DNA of 64,000 nt, taken from positions 77,103,138 through 77,167,137 of the forward strand of contig CM043699.1 of the NCBI GenBank assembly GCA_023935145.1, written 5' to 3'. Made by a program: the position numbers and the translations under genes. The stretch comes from Bretschneidera sinensis. Taxonomy: Eukaryota; Streptophyta; Magnoliopsida; Brassicales; Akaniaceae. Within the stretch, counting starts at the first letter, position 1. The number at the start of each line of letters is the position of its first letter. The notes beneath the pieces were generated by a model, which saw only the letters and a list, made by a program, of their open reading frames with translations, ran no database searches and had not been told where the DNA came from. Below are positions 1 through 10,269 of the stretch, one piece after another.

Positions 1-2
1 TA

Positions 3-1142
3 AACACCTAAGCGATTGCCAAGTTAGAGAGTCAAATGGGTCAAATCGCAAGTAACTTGGGTGAAAAAGAGAAGGGAAAGTTCCTTAGTTAACCCGTGCC
101 CAATCCTAAGGGTTAGTTTGCGGTTGAAAATTCATCAACTCCTACGCACGGGGAGGAACAAGTGCAATCGATTGTCACACTGAGGTTTGGGAGACAAGTG
201 GACAATCAAGTGAAAGAGAACCCTGCTATACAGCCAGGGCAAGAAAGAGGCAGCAAAGAGAAGAGATATGCTGAGCCATCTACAGCCACACCTACTGTTA
301 AGGATCTTCCAAGGTCGTTTTTACCTAAAGTGCCTTACATTGAGAGATTTTAAGCACCCAAGAAAGAAGGGAAGTTTGAGGACATTCTAGAGGTGTTCAA
401 GTAGGTCCAAATCCATATCCCATTTTTGGACGCCATCCAGCAAGTGTCTTCATATGCCAAGTTCTTAAAGGACTTGATCACTATCAAGAGGATGACTAAT
501 GTCTCGAAGAAGGCATTTTTGATCGAGTAGGTTAGCTCAATCCTTCAGTACAAGCTGCCCATCAAGTATAAGGACCCGGGGTGTCTTACCATCTCTTGCA
601 CGATAGGAGTCAGTCGGATCGAGATAGCTCTTTTGGATCTAGGAGCGAGTGTGAATCTTCTGCCCTACTCAGTCTATTTGCAGTTGGGGTTAAGAGAATT
701 GAAGCTCACATCCATAACACTTTAATTGGCTGACAGGTTAGTGAAGATACCATGGGGAATAATTGAGGACGTTTTGATAAAGGTGGATAAGTTTTATTTC
801 CCTGTGGATTTTATTGTGCTTGACATAGAACCAGTTCAGAATGTGGGGATCCAGATACTGGTGATTCTAGGGCGACCATTCTTAGCCACGGCTAATGCTC
901 TGATAAATTGTAGGACAAGGGTGATGAAGTTTTCCTTTGGAAATATGACAGTGGAGCTGAATATCTTTGATATCAATAAGCAACCATTGGAATATGATGA
1001 AGTGAGAAATGTATGCTTGATAGAGGAGATTATTGAGGAGACTGTGGATGAATCAAGCATTGAGGACCCCCTGGAGGCATGCTTTGCTCAGTTTGGAGAG
1101 GATTTAGATTTGGATAAGTTACTTGAGTAAGCGAATGCCATT
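3..1142 (+). pseudogene. gag tail and aspartic protease of element A
   Basis: One frame runs from the gag C-terminus (motif AKLESQMGQ near base 12) through the gag-protease linker into the retropepsin-like domain. The protease active site DLGAS is at 636-650 and is intact; the second conserved block GRPFLATANALINC is near 870-910. Stops interrupt the frame at several places, including 9-11 (a CAA to TAA change), 354-356, 723-725 and 1128-1130. The stop at 723-725 falls in a conserved LQLADR stretch and recurs at the same codon in element C, while B keeps glutamine. Function when intact: processing of the Gag-Pol polyprotein inside the virus-like particle. Not functional here. Confidence 0.88.
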
Positions 1143-2690
1143 TTGGAGTCTGCTCCTCGGGCAAGTAGTGAAACGGAGAAAACTGCAACACTTAAGCCCC
1201 TCAAGAAGGAACTTAACCCTTTACCAGAAAATCTTAAGTATAAGTTCCTAGGTCCAGTAGATTCTTTGCCTATGATTATAGCTTCAGATTTGGTTGAGGC
1301 TCAAGAGGAGAAATTATTGAGCGTTTTAAGAGAGCACAAGGAAGCTATTGGCTAGGCTATTGAGGATATCAAGGGGATCAGCCCCTCAGTGGTGATGCAC
1401 AAGATACATTTGGAGGAGAATGCCAAGCCATCGAGGAAGCCACGGAGAAGGCTCAACCCAGCTATGCAAGAGGTTGTGAGGATTGAAGTGATAAAGTTGT
1501 TGGATGCAGGGATTATTTATCCAATCTCTGATAGCAAGTGGGTGAGCCCGATTCATGTCGTGCCGGTAGTGAAAAATAAAGACGACGACTTGGTGCCAAC
1601 TCTTGTTCAGTCAGAATGGAGAGTGTGTGTACACTACCATAAGTTGAATGCTGCCATAAGGAAGGATCATTTTTCACTCACATTTATTGATCAGATGGTG
1701 GAGCGCTTGGTTGGGCATAATTACTATTTCTTTTTAGATGGTTATTCTGGATATAACCAGGTCCCTGTAGACCCCGAAGATCAGGAGAAGATAACGTTTA
1801 CCTATCCTTTTGGGACATTCGCCTACTATCGCATGCCCTTTGGGTTATGCAATGCACCCATTACTTTTCAGCGGTGCATGGTCAGCATATTCTCTGACAT
1901 GGTAGAGTTTTTCTTAGAGATTTTCATGGATGACTTCTCCGTATTCGATTCATCATTTGAGAAGTGTTTGCACCGTCGCACTTCGATCTTAGTGTAGTGC
2001 AAGGAGAAGAACCTGGTGCTTGATTGGGAGAAGTGCCATTTTATAGTCAAGCAAGGTATTGTACTGGGGCACGTCATATCTCATTGAAGGATTAAGGTCG
2101 ACAAAACGAAGGTGGACCTGATTTTCAACCTTCCACCTCCACGTACAATGAAGGAGGTTCGTTCTTTTTTGGGCCATGTAGGATTCTATAGGTAATTTAT
2201 CCATGATTTCAACAAGATCGCCAGGCCCTTGTGCAAGTTGTTGTTGAAGGATGCCCCATTTGTATTTGATGAGGACTGTTAGAATGCATTTGGGGATCTG
2301 AAGAAGATTCTGACGTCCATACCCATTATTCAGCCACCCAACTGGGTTGTATCTTTTGAGATTATGTGTGACGCATCAGATTATGTAGTTGGAGTTGTTT
2401 TGGGGTAGCATGTTGATAAACTCCCCCATGTCATCTACTATGCAAGCAAAACTCTAAATGACGCACAACTCAATTACTCTACCGCTAAGAAGGAGTTGCT
2501 GGCAGTCATTTTTGCATTGGACAAGTTCAGATTCTACTTGTTAGGATCGAAAATCATTATCTACTTGGATCATGCAGCGTTGAAGTATCTTTTCTCCAAA
2601 AAGGATGCAAAATCTCGTCTTATTCGATGGATTTTGTTACTTCAGGAGTTCCAAGAAAGGTTTCGAAAATGTGGTGGCAGACCGTTTGTC
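1143..2690 (+). pseudogene. reverse transcriptase and RNase H of element A
   Basis: The frame continues from the protease. RT fingers and palm motifs are clear: LLDAGIIYPISDSKWVSP near 1497-1550, LDGYSGYNQ near 1735-1760, PFGLCNAP near 1838-1860, and the catalytic FMDD intact at 1923-1934. The thumb (FLGHVGFYR) and a Ty3-type RNase H ([10 protein letters not shown] near 2357; DHAALKYLF near 2568) follow. In-frame stops lie near 1353, 1995, 2085, 2190, 2280 and 2406, and the frame is lost around 2655 where bases are missing relative to element C. The enzyme would copy element RNA into DNA and degrade the template. This copy is dead despite the intact FMDD. Confidence 0.9.
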
Positions 2691-4076
2691 TAGGTTGATA
2701 GTGGATTTCACTGAGGCCGTCATTCCTATTTCTGAGACCTTTCCTAATGAGCAATTGATGCATATTGCTCACAATCCCTCACCATGGTTTGCTGATATAG
2801 TGAACTATCTTATCATTAGTCAAATGTCTTTACATTGGGGGCGACAAGATAAGTCCAAGTTTTTGACCATGGTAAAGCATTTTTTCTGGGATGATCCTTA
2901 CCTGTTCAAGTATTGTCCCGATCAGATCATTAGAAGGTATATTCCTAAGCATGACCAATCTAATGTCATCTCCTTTTGTCACGATCATGCTTGTGGAGGC
3001 CATTTCAGTGCTAAGAAGACCGCTGCGAAGATTTTGAAGTGTGGATTCTATTGGCCTACTCTGTTCCGAGACTCTCACACATACTGCGTATCTTGTGAGT
3101 GTTGTTGAAAGCTAGGGAGTATTTCTAGAAGGAATATGATGCCCCTCAACCCCATTCTGATTGTTGAGATTTTTGACGTGTGGGGCATTGATTTTATGGG
3201 ACCTTTCTGAAACTCCTTTGGCTATTTGTACATTCTGGTTGTTGTGGACTATCTGTCCAAATGGGTGGAGGCCATTGCATGCAAGACCAATGACCACAAA
3301 GTTATGATCCAATTTTGAAGGACACTATATTTGCTCATTTTGGTACACCTCGAGCAATCATAAGTGATGAAGGTAAGCACTTTTGCAATCGGATTTTTGA
3401 GCAGTTGAAGAAGAAGTATTTCATCACACATAAGGTTGCCACCCTGTATCACCCGCAGACAAGTGGATAAGTGAAAATTTCTAATCGCGAGATCAAGCAC
3501 ATTCTGGAGAAGACTGTGAACTCTCGTAGAAAAGATTGGTCTCTGCGATTGAATAATGCACTGTGGGCATATCAGATAGAATTCAAGACGCCAATTGACA
3601 TGTCTCCATATCGTCTTGTGTACGGAAAAGCATATCACCTTCCGGTGGAATTGGAGCATAGAGCATATTAGGCTATCAAGCAGCTGAACTTCAATCTTTC
3701 GAAGGTTGACTCACAAAGGAAGCTCCAACTCAATGAATTAGAGGAGCTGCGAAATGATGCATACGATTGTGCACGGTTGTACAAGGCATAAATGAAGAAG
3801 ACTCATGACCAGAACATTTTGAGACGATCTTTTGAGCCTGGTCAAAAAGTTCTTCTTTACAATTCATGCTTGCATCTTTTTCCAGGCAAGCTCAAATCTC
3901 GATGGACAGGCCCATTTATTATTCGGTCGGGTTTTCCTCATGGGGCCATCGAGATTGAGGATCCAAAGAATGTTAACACTTTCAAGGTGAATGGACAGAG
4001 GCTAAAACCATTCTTGGAGTTGAGGAGTCCGAAGATTGAGACGATATTGTTGGAGGATCTTAGTTACTCAAAGTGA
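2660..4076 (+). pseudogene. integrase of element A
   Basis: After the frameshift the integrase region reads in a second frame to about 3312 and then returns to the first. The zinc-binding H2C2 region ([10 protein letters not shown], then CVSCECC) spans about 2970-3106. The first catalytic Asp is in GIDFMGPF (about 3184-3207) and the second in ISDEGKHF (about 3358-3381). The third catalytic residue, expected to be Glu in SGQVE, is Lys here (codon 3474-3476), and the Gln before it is a stop (3468-3470). The C-terminal part ([12 protein letters not shown]) ends with a stop just after 4074. The Glu-to-Lys change is shared with element C but not with B. Confidence 0.88.
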
Positions 4077-5468
4077 TTGTCGTCTACTATGGAGAGTCTA
4101 GCTGAAGACTTTAAACTTAGCACTCATAGGAGGCACCCCACAACATATCCTTTTGTTTTTTTTTCATATTTCTTGTTATTGTTTATTTTTAATATTTTTT
4201 TGTTTTCTAGTATTACTTTGGTATTTCTTTTTCAGGGACAATGTGTGCATCAGTTCAAGTTTGGGGGTGTGCTATGAGTCATGCCAGTCCAGCTAGTTCT
4301 CCATCTCCTAGGTCAGCTCTTTCCATGTTATTTACACATTGGGGACACTGTGTACTTTAAGTTTGGGGGTATGGGAGACACATTCACACACACTTTGTCC
4401 TAGCTTTTTGTTATATATTATTGAAAAGATAAATGCATGTTCATGATTTTTTGAAATTTTGGTTGATCTAAACAAATACTGTAATGTGATTTCATTAGTG
4501 AGCTTAAAATTTTGAACACATGATCTGATAATAGAGTTTTAAAGTTTAGTTACTTACTTTAGGCATTTAAGAATTTATATGATTGATCTAATCTGACACG
4601 AGCACATTAGCACATAATTGTGTGAGGTATGACATGTGATTTTCATGTGTATGTTTCCATGGCTTAACTGAAACTGGATGACTTGTTGGATGAACACTTT
4701 GGCATAGACAAATAACAAATAAAAAAAAAAGAGAAAAAATGCTCATGATGATCATTAATAAACTTTTCACTCAGTAACTGGACTTCTTGCCTCAGTAAGC
4801 AGTGAGTGTTCACGTCAAAAGGTGAGAATTTTGCTCATAATGATCATTGATAAACTTTCCGTTGAGTAACTAGACCTCTTGCCTTAGTAAGCAATGAGTG
4901 TTCACATCAAAATGTGAGAATTTTGCTTGGTAGCATTAAGGCCAGTTTAGTTTCGTAGCCTTTTTGACTTAAGTTAGTAAGTCCTTAGGGGTGTCTTTAC
5001 ACCTATTACCCTAAAACCATATGGTTTTGGAGTCATTGACTCAACGCTCACTACATGGGTTAATTAGAAAGCTTAAGGGAACTAAACATGGCGAGCCTCA
5101 TAATAAAAGAAAGAAATAAATAAAACTATACCATTATTGTTCATTCTGATGGAAAATTCTGTGAATCTTGAGACATGGAGACATTGCACATTAGAATGAT
5201 TAGGAAGCTTCATTTTTATGTGCTAGTTCATTTTACACTTATTCGAGCTTGTGATGCCTTAGCCGGCCTCTTGTAAGTAATTAGATTTTAAAATTCTTAT
5301 TCATTGCAAATATGGGTTTATATTTTAAGCTTGCTCATAAATGAATATCATGGTTTTGTGTGCTACTTAAATTTTTGGATACCATGAATGATGGATTTAT
5401 CTTTGTGCTCTTTGTTATTCATTTAGTTTTTTTTTTTTATTTTGTTTTGCTAAGGGACTAGCAAAATA
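4077..5468 (+). other. 3' noncoding region of element A, two extra purine tracts
   Basis: No gene is seen between the integrase stop and the 3' LTR; an env-like reading frame, present in some Athila elements, is absent. Two sequences nearly identical to the polypurine tract lie at 4257-4270 and 4359-4376 (core AAGTTTGGGGGT). The same two extra tracts occur at matching places in B and C. The rest is AT-rich, with a 92 bp duplication and a short A-rich run near 4720. Confidence 0.75.
4741..4925 (+). repeat. 92 bp tandem duplication
   Basis: Two copies, starting at about 4741 and 4833, share the stretch GAGTAACTGGACCTCTTGCC and the following CAGTAAGCAGTGAGTGTTCA with a few changes. Element B has the same two-copy arrangement at about 26255-26435 with the same 92 bp period. 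Element C has one copy (about 14680-14760, minus strand). The duplication therefore predates insertion of A and B. Confidence 0.8.
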
Positions 5469-5484
5469 GAAGTTTGGGGGTATT
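5469..5484 (+). promoter_or_regulatory. 3' polypurine tract of element A
   Basis: GAAGTTTGGGGGTATT lies directly before the LTR start TGATGAGTG. By position it primes plus-strand DNA synthesis. The core is identical in B (26964-26979) and in C (14117-14132, minus strand). Confidence 0.85.
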
Positions 5485-5783
5485 TGATGAGTGTCAAATA
5501 TTGCATATTTTGGCCTCATAATTTATATTTGTTAATTCTTTAGTTGTGTCCTAATCTGATATTTTGTGTTAGTTCTATGATTTTTAACGTTTTGTAGGAT
5601 TGCAAAGGAAATTGGGGATTTAATGTGAAAAAAATGTAAAAGCTAAAATCTATTGTTGCAATCGAGCACGGGAGACCTGCGATCGAGTGCAACAGCACTC
5701 AAATATTTATTTATGTGTTTAGCTTAGGAATTTTTTACTTTGAGTTGTTTTTTTCGTTGTTTTACAGGTTTACAAGCACTTGG

Positions 5784-6400
5784 AAAGGAGTTTCACTAAA
5801 TTCCCAGAATTTCTCATACAGATCAGTCATTTTTACGTATTAAACTATATTGATTTAGGAAGAACTAGGGGATGAGCCATATAAGCTTGGAAATATTCAG
5901 ATGTCTATTTTCTGAAGAATTTTACGGCTCGTAAATATGATTTTTCTAGAGAAAGTTATGGCAGTTTTAGTAGACAAAGGTCAGGCTATGCGTGATTTCA
6001 ACATGGCAGAAGTGATTTTGACGGATTAAACTATAATGATTAAGAAAAAAAATAAGAGATGAGCCATATATGCTTGGAAAGATCCGGATGTCTATTTTCT
6101 GGAGAATTTTATGGCTCGTAAATATGATTTTTCTAGAGAAAGTTATGACAGTTTTAGTAGACAAAGGTCAGGCTGTGCGTGATTTCAGCTTGGCAGAAAT
6201 GATTTTTGCGGATTAAACTGTAATGATTCACGAAGAAACAGGAGATGAGCCATATATGCTTGGAAAGATCCGGATGTCTAATTTCTGGATAATTTTATGG
6301 CTCGTAAATATGATTTTTCTAGAGAAAGTTATGGCAGTTTTAGTAGACAAAGGTCAGGCTGTGAATGATTTCAGTGCGGGCAGAAGTTTTGAAGGGCATG
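5784..6400 (+). repeat. Three-copy array of the 186 bp LTR module
   Basis: The marker GATGAGCCAT occurs at 5871, 6058 and 6244, giving periods of 187 and 186 bp. Each unit contains ATGTCTATTTTCTG, GGCTCGTAAATATGATTTTT and TTTTAGTAGACAAAGGTCAG with few differences. The same module is found twice in each LTR of C and once at 55703-55936. It lies upstream of the TATA box, so it belongs to U3. Confidence 0.9.
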
Positions 6401-6497
6401 TGAAGGCTTAAATCCAACATCCCACAACGGTTGGAAACATATTGTACATCCCACATCCCACATCGGTTGGAAACACATTGCACTCATGGAGTTTCCC

Positions 6498-6505
6498 TAT
6501 AAAAG
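6498..6505 (+). promoter_or_regulatory. TATA box in LTR of A
   Basis: TATAAAAG in the context CCCTATAAAAGCCCCATTTC, followed by CACTTCATCTTT as in the LTRs of B. It is the likely start-site element for the retrotransposon transcript; no promoter test is possible here. Confidence 0.6.
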
Positions 6506-7337
6506 CCCCATTTCACTTCATCTTTAGGAGCAATCGATGTGCAATCTAACAGGCTTTGCTACTAAAGGGGAAAGCGCCGCACAACAGTTGCGAGTGGAAT
6601 TTCTCTATCCATGTATTGTCAGTTTTAATTTATTTCTTTTTAATTTTAAAGTTTAATGTTTAGCGCTTTAATTGTGAAATTTATTTTCATAATCATGAGA
6701 GGTTAAAACCTTCATCTAAGGTTGAAGATGAAGCCTCGCCATTGATTAGCATTATATTTTCATATATGTTATTCTGACATTTTTGTATTGATGTTCTATT
6801 TCAATTCAATTGTTTGAGCAAATTCTTATGATTGATTGTTTTGTTTATAAATTTTTCAATTAGATATTCCATGTGTTTCATCTGACAGATACAGCGAATC
6901 ATCCAAAGTAAATCGGATATCCATTGTGATTCTAAAGTAAACAGATACATTTGATGATTTGGTTTAATTAGGGTATTCGTTGTGATTTGTATATCGATTG
7001 ATTCATGGAATTATTTGATAAATTACTTTTATATAGAACATGCATAGGATGGAATTACTTGTCGGTTGTAGGAACAAAGTCAACAAAATATATGCTTTAA
7101 TTTGGTGGGGTGGATTCAGAAACCTTGGTGTTTTTAAAATTTGTTTTAAATCAATTTAGTTTAGTTTATATTCTTTTCACAATACAATTTAAAATTCAGA
7201 ACTAGGTTAAAATAGGTTTAGTTTAGATAAAAAAAATATATTTTCACGACGCAATTCCCTGTGGATTCGACCTCGCACTTGCACACACTATATTGCAAAC
7301 AACTCGTGCGCTTGCGAGTAATTTAAAACTAACAACA

Positions 7338-7559
7338 CCAACTATTCTAGAAGAGTCTAAGCTAGAAGAGTTCATTTCATTACTGAATTCAAGTTATTCT
7401 CCAGTTGCTCCTCTTTCGAAAGTGAAATCCATTATAAGTCACCCGGATAATTCAATAGAATCCTTTGAACCTGGTTCAATTGAACTCACAAAACCTTGTA
7501 TAACAGATTAGTGGAATATGGATTGCACAGGCTCGTCGCTGGTTGTACTTTAATAAAAA
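7338..7559 (+). other. Unassigned stretch between element A and the LINE
   Basis: An open stretch of about 70 codons (7293-7511) begins inside the LTR end and reads on into this DNA. It shows no motif I recognise. It may be LINE sequence upstream of the reverse transcriptase or older unrelated DNA into which A inserted. Confidence 0.4.
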
Positions 7560-8760
7560 AATTGAAACAGATTCGTAGTAATTTACGACACTAGAATTGG
7601 AATGTTTTTGGAGACATCCAAAAACATATTAACATATTCAAAGACAAAGTTATTCAAGCTAAGTGTCATCTTCAGCATGAGTTTTCCAATGATAACATTT
7701 CAGTGTTGAACAATGCAAAATTCGGATTGGACTCCTGGTTGCGCCATGAGGAGTCATTAAGTTTTTTTCAAGCTTCTATTAAAGAGAAGGTAATGAGGTC
7801 TAAATTCAAAATGAAGCAGGGGGATGATTGGATAACAGATGAGGTTGTGCTAGGTGATGTGGTTGTTTCCTATTTCAAAAATTTATTTATTGTTGTTCCG
7901 ACTTCTAGCAGATATGAGGATCTGTTAGAATGTGTGCCCTCGATCATTTCAGTTGATTAGAATGAAAGTATTTATGCCATTCCAATGGAGGAGGAAATCA
8001 AGTCGGCAATGGAGGATTTAGATCCCAAAAGTGCCCCAGGTACTGACGGTTTTATTGGTCATTTTTTTCATATTTTTTGTTCTATTATCAAGGACGAATT
8101 AATTAAGGCGATTTATAAATTTTTTCGTGGTGGTGCTCTCCCTCGTGCTTTTAGAACTAAGAACATTATTTTTTTGCTTAAGGTTGATCAGCTAGTGTCT
8201 TTATCATATTTATGTCCAATAAGTCTATGAAATTTTATTTACAAGATAATATCTAGGATTCTTTCAAACAGGTTAGCCCCCTTTCTTGGAACTTTTATCT
8301 CTGTGGAGCAATCAGGCTTTGTAGCTAATCGTTGTATACATGAAAACAGTAACCTTGCTCATGAGATATTACATGACATTAACCAAAAAATTATAGGTTC
8401 TAATGTCATTTTCAAGATTGGCATGTTGAAAGCATATGATCAGGTTAATTGGAGTTTTTGCTTAATATGCATTGGAAGTTTGATTTCTCAGAAGTTTGCT
8501 TCGGAGGTTGTATTGTCAATGTTTGATATATAGTTTCTCTTAACGGGGGGTAGCATGGTTATTTTCAATCTTCCATGGGTTTGTGTCAAGGGGATCCCCT
8601 ATCCCCATTACTTTTCATTATTATGGAATATGTGTTGTCTCGTAATTACAATGCTTGGCTCCATGGTGGTTAAATTGGTCACTTTGTTGTGTTGGGCTTG
8701 GCTTTGGATATCTCTTATCTTTTGTATGCAGATGACATACAACTTTTCATCAGGGCCGAA

Positions 8761-8813
8761 AGAATTATGTATTGGCTTATACTCATAAGAATTATGTATT
8801 GGCTTATACTCAT
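8761..8813 (+). repeat. 27 bp tandem duplication in LINE
   Basis: AGAATTATGTATTGGCTTAT followed by ACTCAT occurs twice in a row, at 8761 and 8788. It lies just after the YADD motif in the decayed LINE and is absent from normal RT sequence. Confidence 0.85.
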
Positions 8814-8987
8814 TTGTTAAAGTTATATAAAGACGTGTTGGGGAAGAAAATAAACTAGGATAAGAGTTCTTTTATTGTGAGTTCATCTTGGTTTGTCTTT
8901 CGAATTGGTTTTTTGAAGCATTGGTCATCTCTTAAGAAGGTCATTTTTTCGATTCGGTACCTTGGAGTGCCCGTGTTTCAAGGTGGG

Positions 8988-8992
8988 TTCTA
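8988..8992 (+). repeat. Target site duplication of element B (left copy)
   Basis: TTCTA precedes the 5' LTR; the same five bases follow the 3' LTR at 28028-28032. LINE coding sequence continues on the far side, confirming a single insertion event. Confidence 0.93.
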
Positions 8993-9164
8993 TGATGAGT
9001 CTTAAATATTATTTAAGCCCTTAAATTATATGTGTTAAGCTCTTAGTTTGTATTATTTCACTTTATTTTATGTCTTTTCTGTGTTTTGTGTATTTTTATA
9101 GGTTTGTGGAGAAAATGAAGCATTTCAGGAGAGATAGCTTCAAGAGCAAAAGCTGAGGATGCCT

Positions 9165-9375
9165 AGTGCGATCGAGCACACGAGACATGCGATCGAGCGC
9201 ACCTGCGCTTGAGCGCACCTGCGCTTGAGCGCACCTGCCTACGAACGAGCGCATGATCAACATCCCACATTGAAATCTTTGCAGTGCAGTGCACATGCGA
9301 TCGTGCGCATAAGACATGCGATTGAGCGCACATGCGATCGATCGCAACAATCTGTGATCGAGCACAGTCGGGCAG
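9165..9375 (+). repeat. CpG-rich GATCGAGCGCA motif cluster in U3
   Basis: Short near-palindromic motifs of the type TGCGATCGAGCGCA recur about ten times with variants (GCGCTTGAGCGCACC three times, TGCGATCGTGCGCA, TGCGATCGATCGCA). The cluster lies 50-250 bp upstream of the TATA box. It is strikingly CpG-rich within AT-rich DNA. The 3' LTR keeps part of it (27010-27150), and a short version is in A (5650-5700). A transcription factor binding array is one possible reading; this is inference. Confidence 0.75.
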
Positions 9376-9420
9376 TATCCCACATCGAATCTGCAACTCA
9401 TTGTGCTCCGGGACTCCCCC

Positions 9421-9428
9421 TATAAAAG
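9421..9428 (+). promoter_or_regulatory. TATA box in 5' LTR of B
   Basis: TATAAAAG in CCCCCTATAAAAGAACCATC. The 3' LTR has the identical box at 27202-27209. The conserved CACTTCATCTTT downstream matches the region after the box in A and C. Confidence 0.65.
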
Positions 9429-10251
9429 AACCATCTCACTTCATCTTTCAGTGTGCAATTCCTGGTGCCATTTGGTGTAATCTAGTGGACGTCTGCTAGC
9501 ATTCTGGTGGATCTCGAAGGCTTTGCTACCACGAGGGGAAGCGCCGCCCAACAGCAAGTGGAATTTCTCCCATGTATAGTAATTTATTTCTTTTTATTTA
9601 GTTTTAAAGTTTAATGTTTAGCACTTGTATTGTGAACTTTAGTTTCATAATTATGAGAGGCTAAAATCTTCAGCTAAGGTTGAAGATGAAGCCTTTCCTT
9701 TGTTTAGCAATATATTTTCAGATTTGCACATAACAATTCTAATGTTTTTAGTATAAATGTTCTATTCAATTATTTGAGTAGATCTTATGATTGATTGCTT
9801 TTAATTGTTAAATTGGATATTCCTTGTGTTTCATTTGATGGATACATCAAATCATTTTCGATTAAATTGGATTTCCTTTGTGATTTGTTAAGAGTGGATA
9901 CATTGGATGCTTTTGGTTTGATTGGGATATTCGTTGTTTTTTGTTTAAAGTTGGATTCATGGAATTTTTTGATTACTTTTATAGAACATGAAAATATATG
10001 CTTTACTTTGGTGGGGTGGATTCAGAAACCTTAGTTTATATATCATTTGCTTTAAAAACAATTTGGTTTAAGTTTATATTTCTTTTGCAAAAATACAATT
10101 CAAAAACTTGGAACTAGTTTAAAATATGCTTAGTTTAGATAAAAATATTTTCACAACGCAATTCCCTATGGATTCAACCTCGCACTTGCACAATACTATA
10201 TTGCAAACGACTCGTGCGCTTACGAGTAATTTAAAACTCACAACAAGTTTT

Positions 10252-10269
10252 TGGTGCCGTTGCCGAGAG
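10252..10269 (+). promoter_or_regulatory. Primer binding site, tRNA-Asp type, element B
   Basis: TGGTGCCGTTGCCGAGAG, six bases after the LTR end. The 3' end of plant tRNA-Asp is known to be complementary to TGGCGCCGTTGCCGGGGA; three positions differ. From here to 10557 is an AT-rich leader with a run of A-rich pentamers near 10385 and no gene. Confidence 0.8.

Larger units (their letters stand above)
1..7337 (+). mobile_element. Gypsy element A, Athila-like, left end outside window
   Basis: Ty3/gypsy LTR retrotransposon entering from the left. Seen in order on the plus strand: gag tail, protease, reverse transcriptase, RNase H, integrase, about 1.4 kb of noncoding DNA with purine tracts, then the 3' LTR. 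The domain order and the strong similarity to elements B and C show one family. The conserved gag tail with a proline/asparagine-rich end and the tRNA-Asp-type primer site of B and C point to the Athila lineage (family knowledge; clade not tested). Many in-frame stops and at least two frameshifts make it a pseudo-element. The five bases after the LTR, CCAAC, should be one copy of the target duplication; the other copy lies outside the window. Confidence 0.93.
5485..7337 (+). repeat. 3' LTR of element A
   Basis: Starts TGATGAGTGTCAAATATTGC after the purine tract and ends AACTAACAACA, matching the LTR ends of B and C. At 1853 bp it is longer than the other LTRs (1048-1393 bp). The extra length comes from a three-copy array of a 186 bp module and from a block at about 5545-5735 that carries GATCGAG motifs like those of B. 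A TATA box is at 6498-6505. The end is flanked by CCAAC. Confidence 0.92.
7560..8992 (+). pseudogene. LINE reverse transcriptase, 5' piece
   Basis: L1-type non-LTR retrotransposon ORF2. The N-terminal RT region reads NWNVFGDIQKHI near 7593, then SAPGTDGFIGHFF near 8031. Motif A reads KIGMLKAYDQVNW; the usual catalytic Asp is Gly (codon 8420-8422). Catalytic YADD is intact at 8725-8736. Stops and several frameshifts break the frame. The endonuclease region would lie further left, beyond element A. At 8992 the LINE is cut by element B and resumes at 28028. The enzyme would carry out target-primed reverse transcription; this copy is dead. Confidence 0.87.
8993..10245 (+). repeat. 5' LTR of element B
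   Basis: Starts TGATGAGTCTTAAATATT and ends ACTCACAACA, 1253 bp. It has a GATCGAG-rich block at 9165-9375, a TATA box at 9421-9428, and a U5 part that closely matches element A. It lacks the 186 bp module. Confidence 0.94.

Noticed and set aside
4077..5468. Search for an env-like gene after pol in elements A, B and C
   Set aside because: Some Athila elements have one, but all three 3' regions are closed by stops in every frame and show no signal peptide plus transmembrane pattern.
5784..6400. Direct repeats as a possible CRISPR array
   Set aside because: Units are 186 bp head to tail with no short repeat-spacer structure, and the host is a plant.
9096..9425. Overlapping Cys/Arg/Ser-rich frames of up to 101 codons in the LTR of B
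   Set aside because: They translate the GATCGAG array in several frames and strands; they are shadows of a motif cluster.
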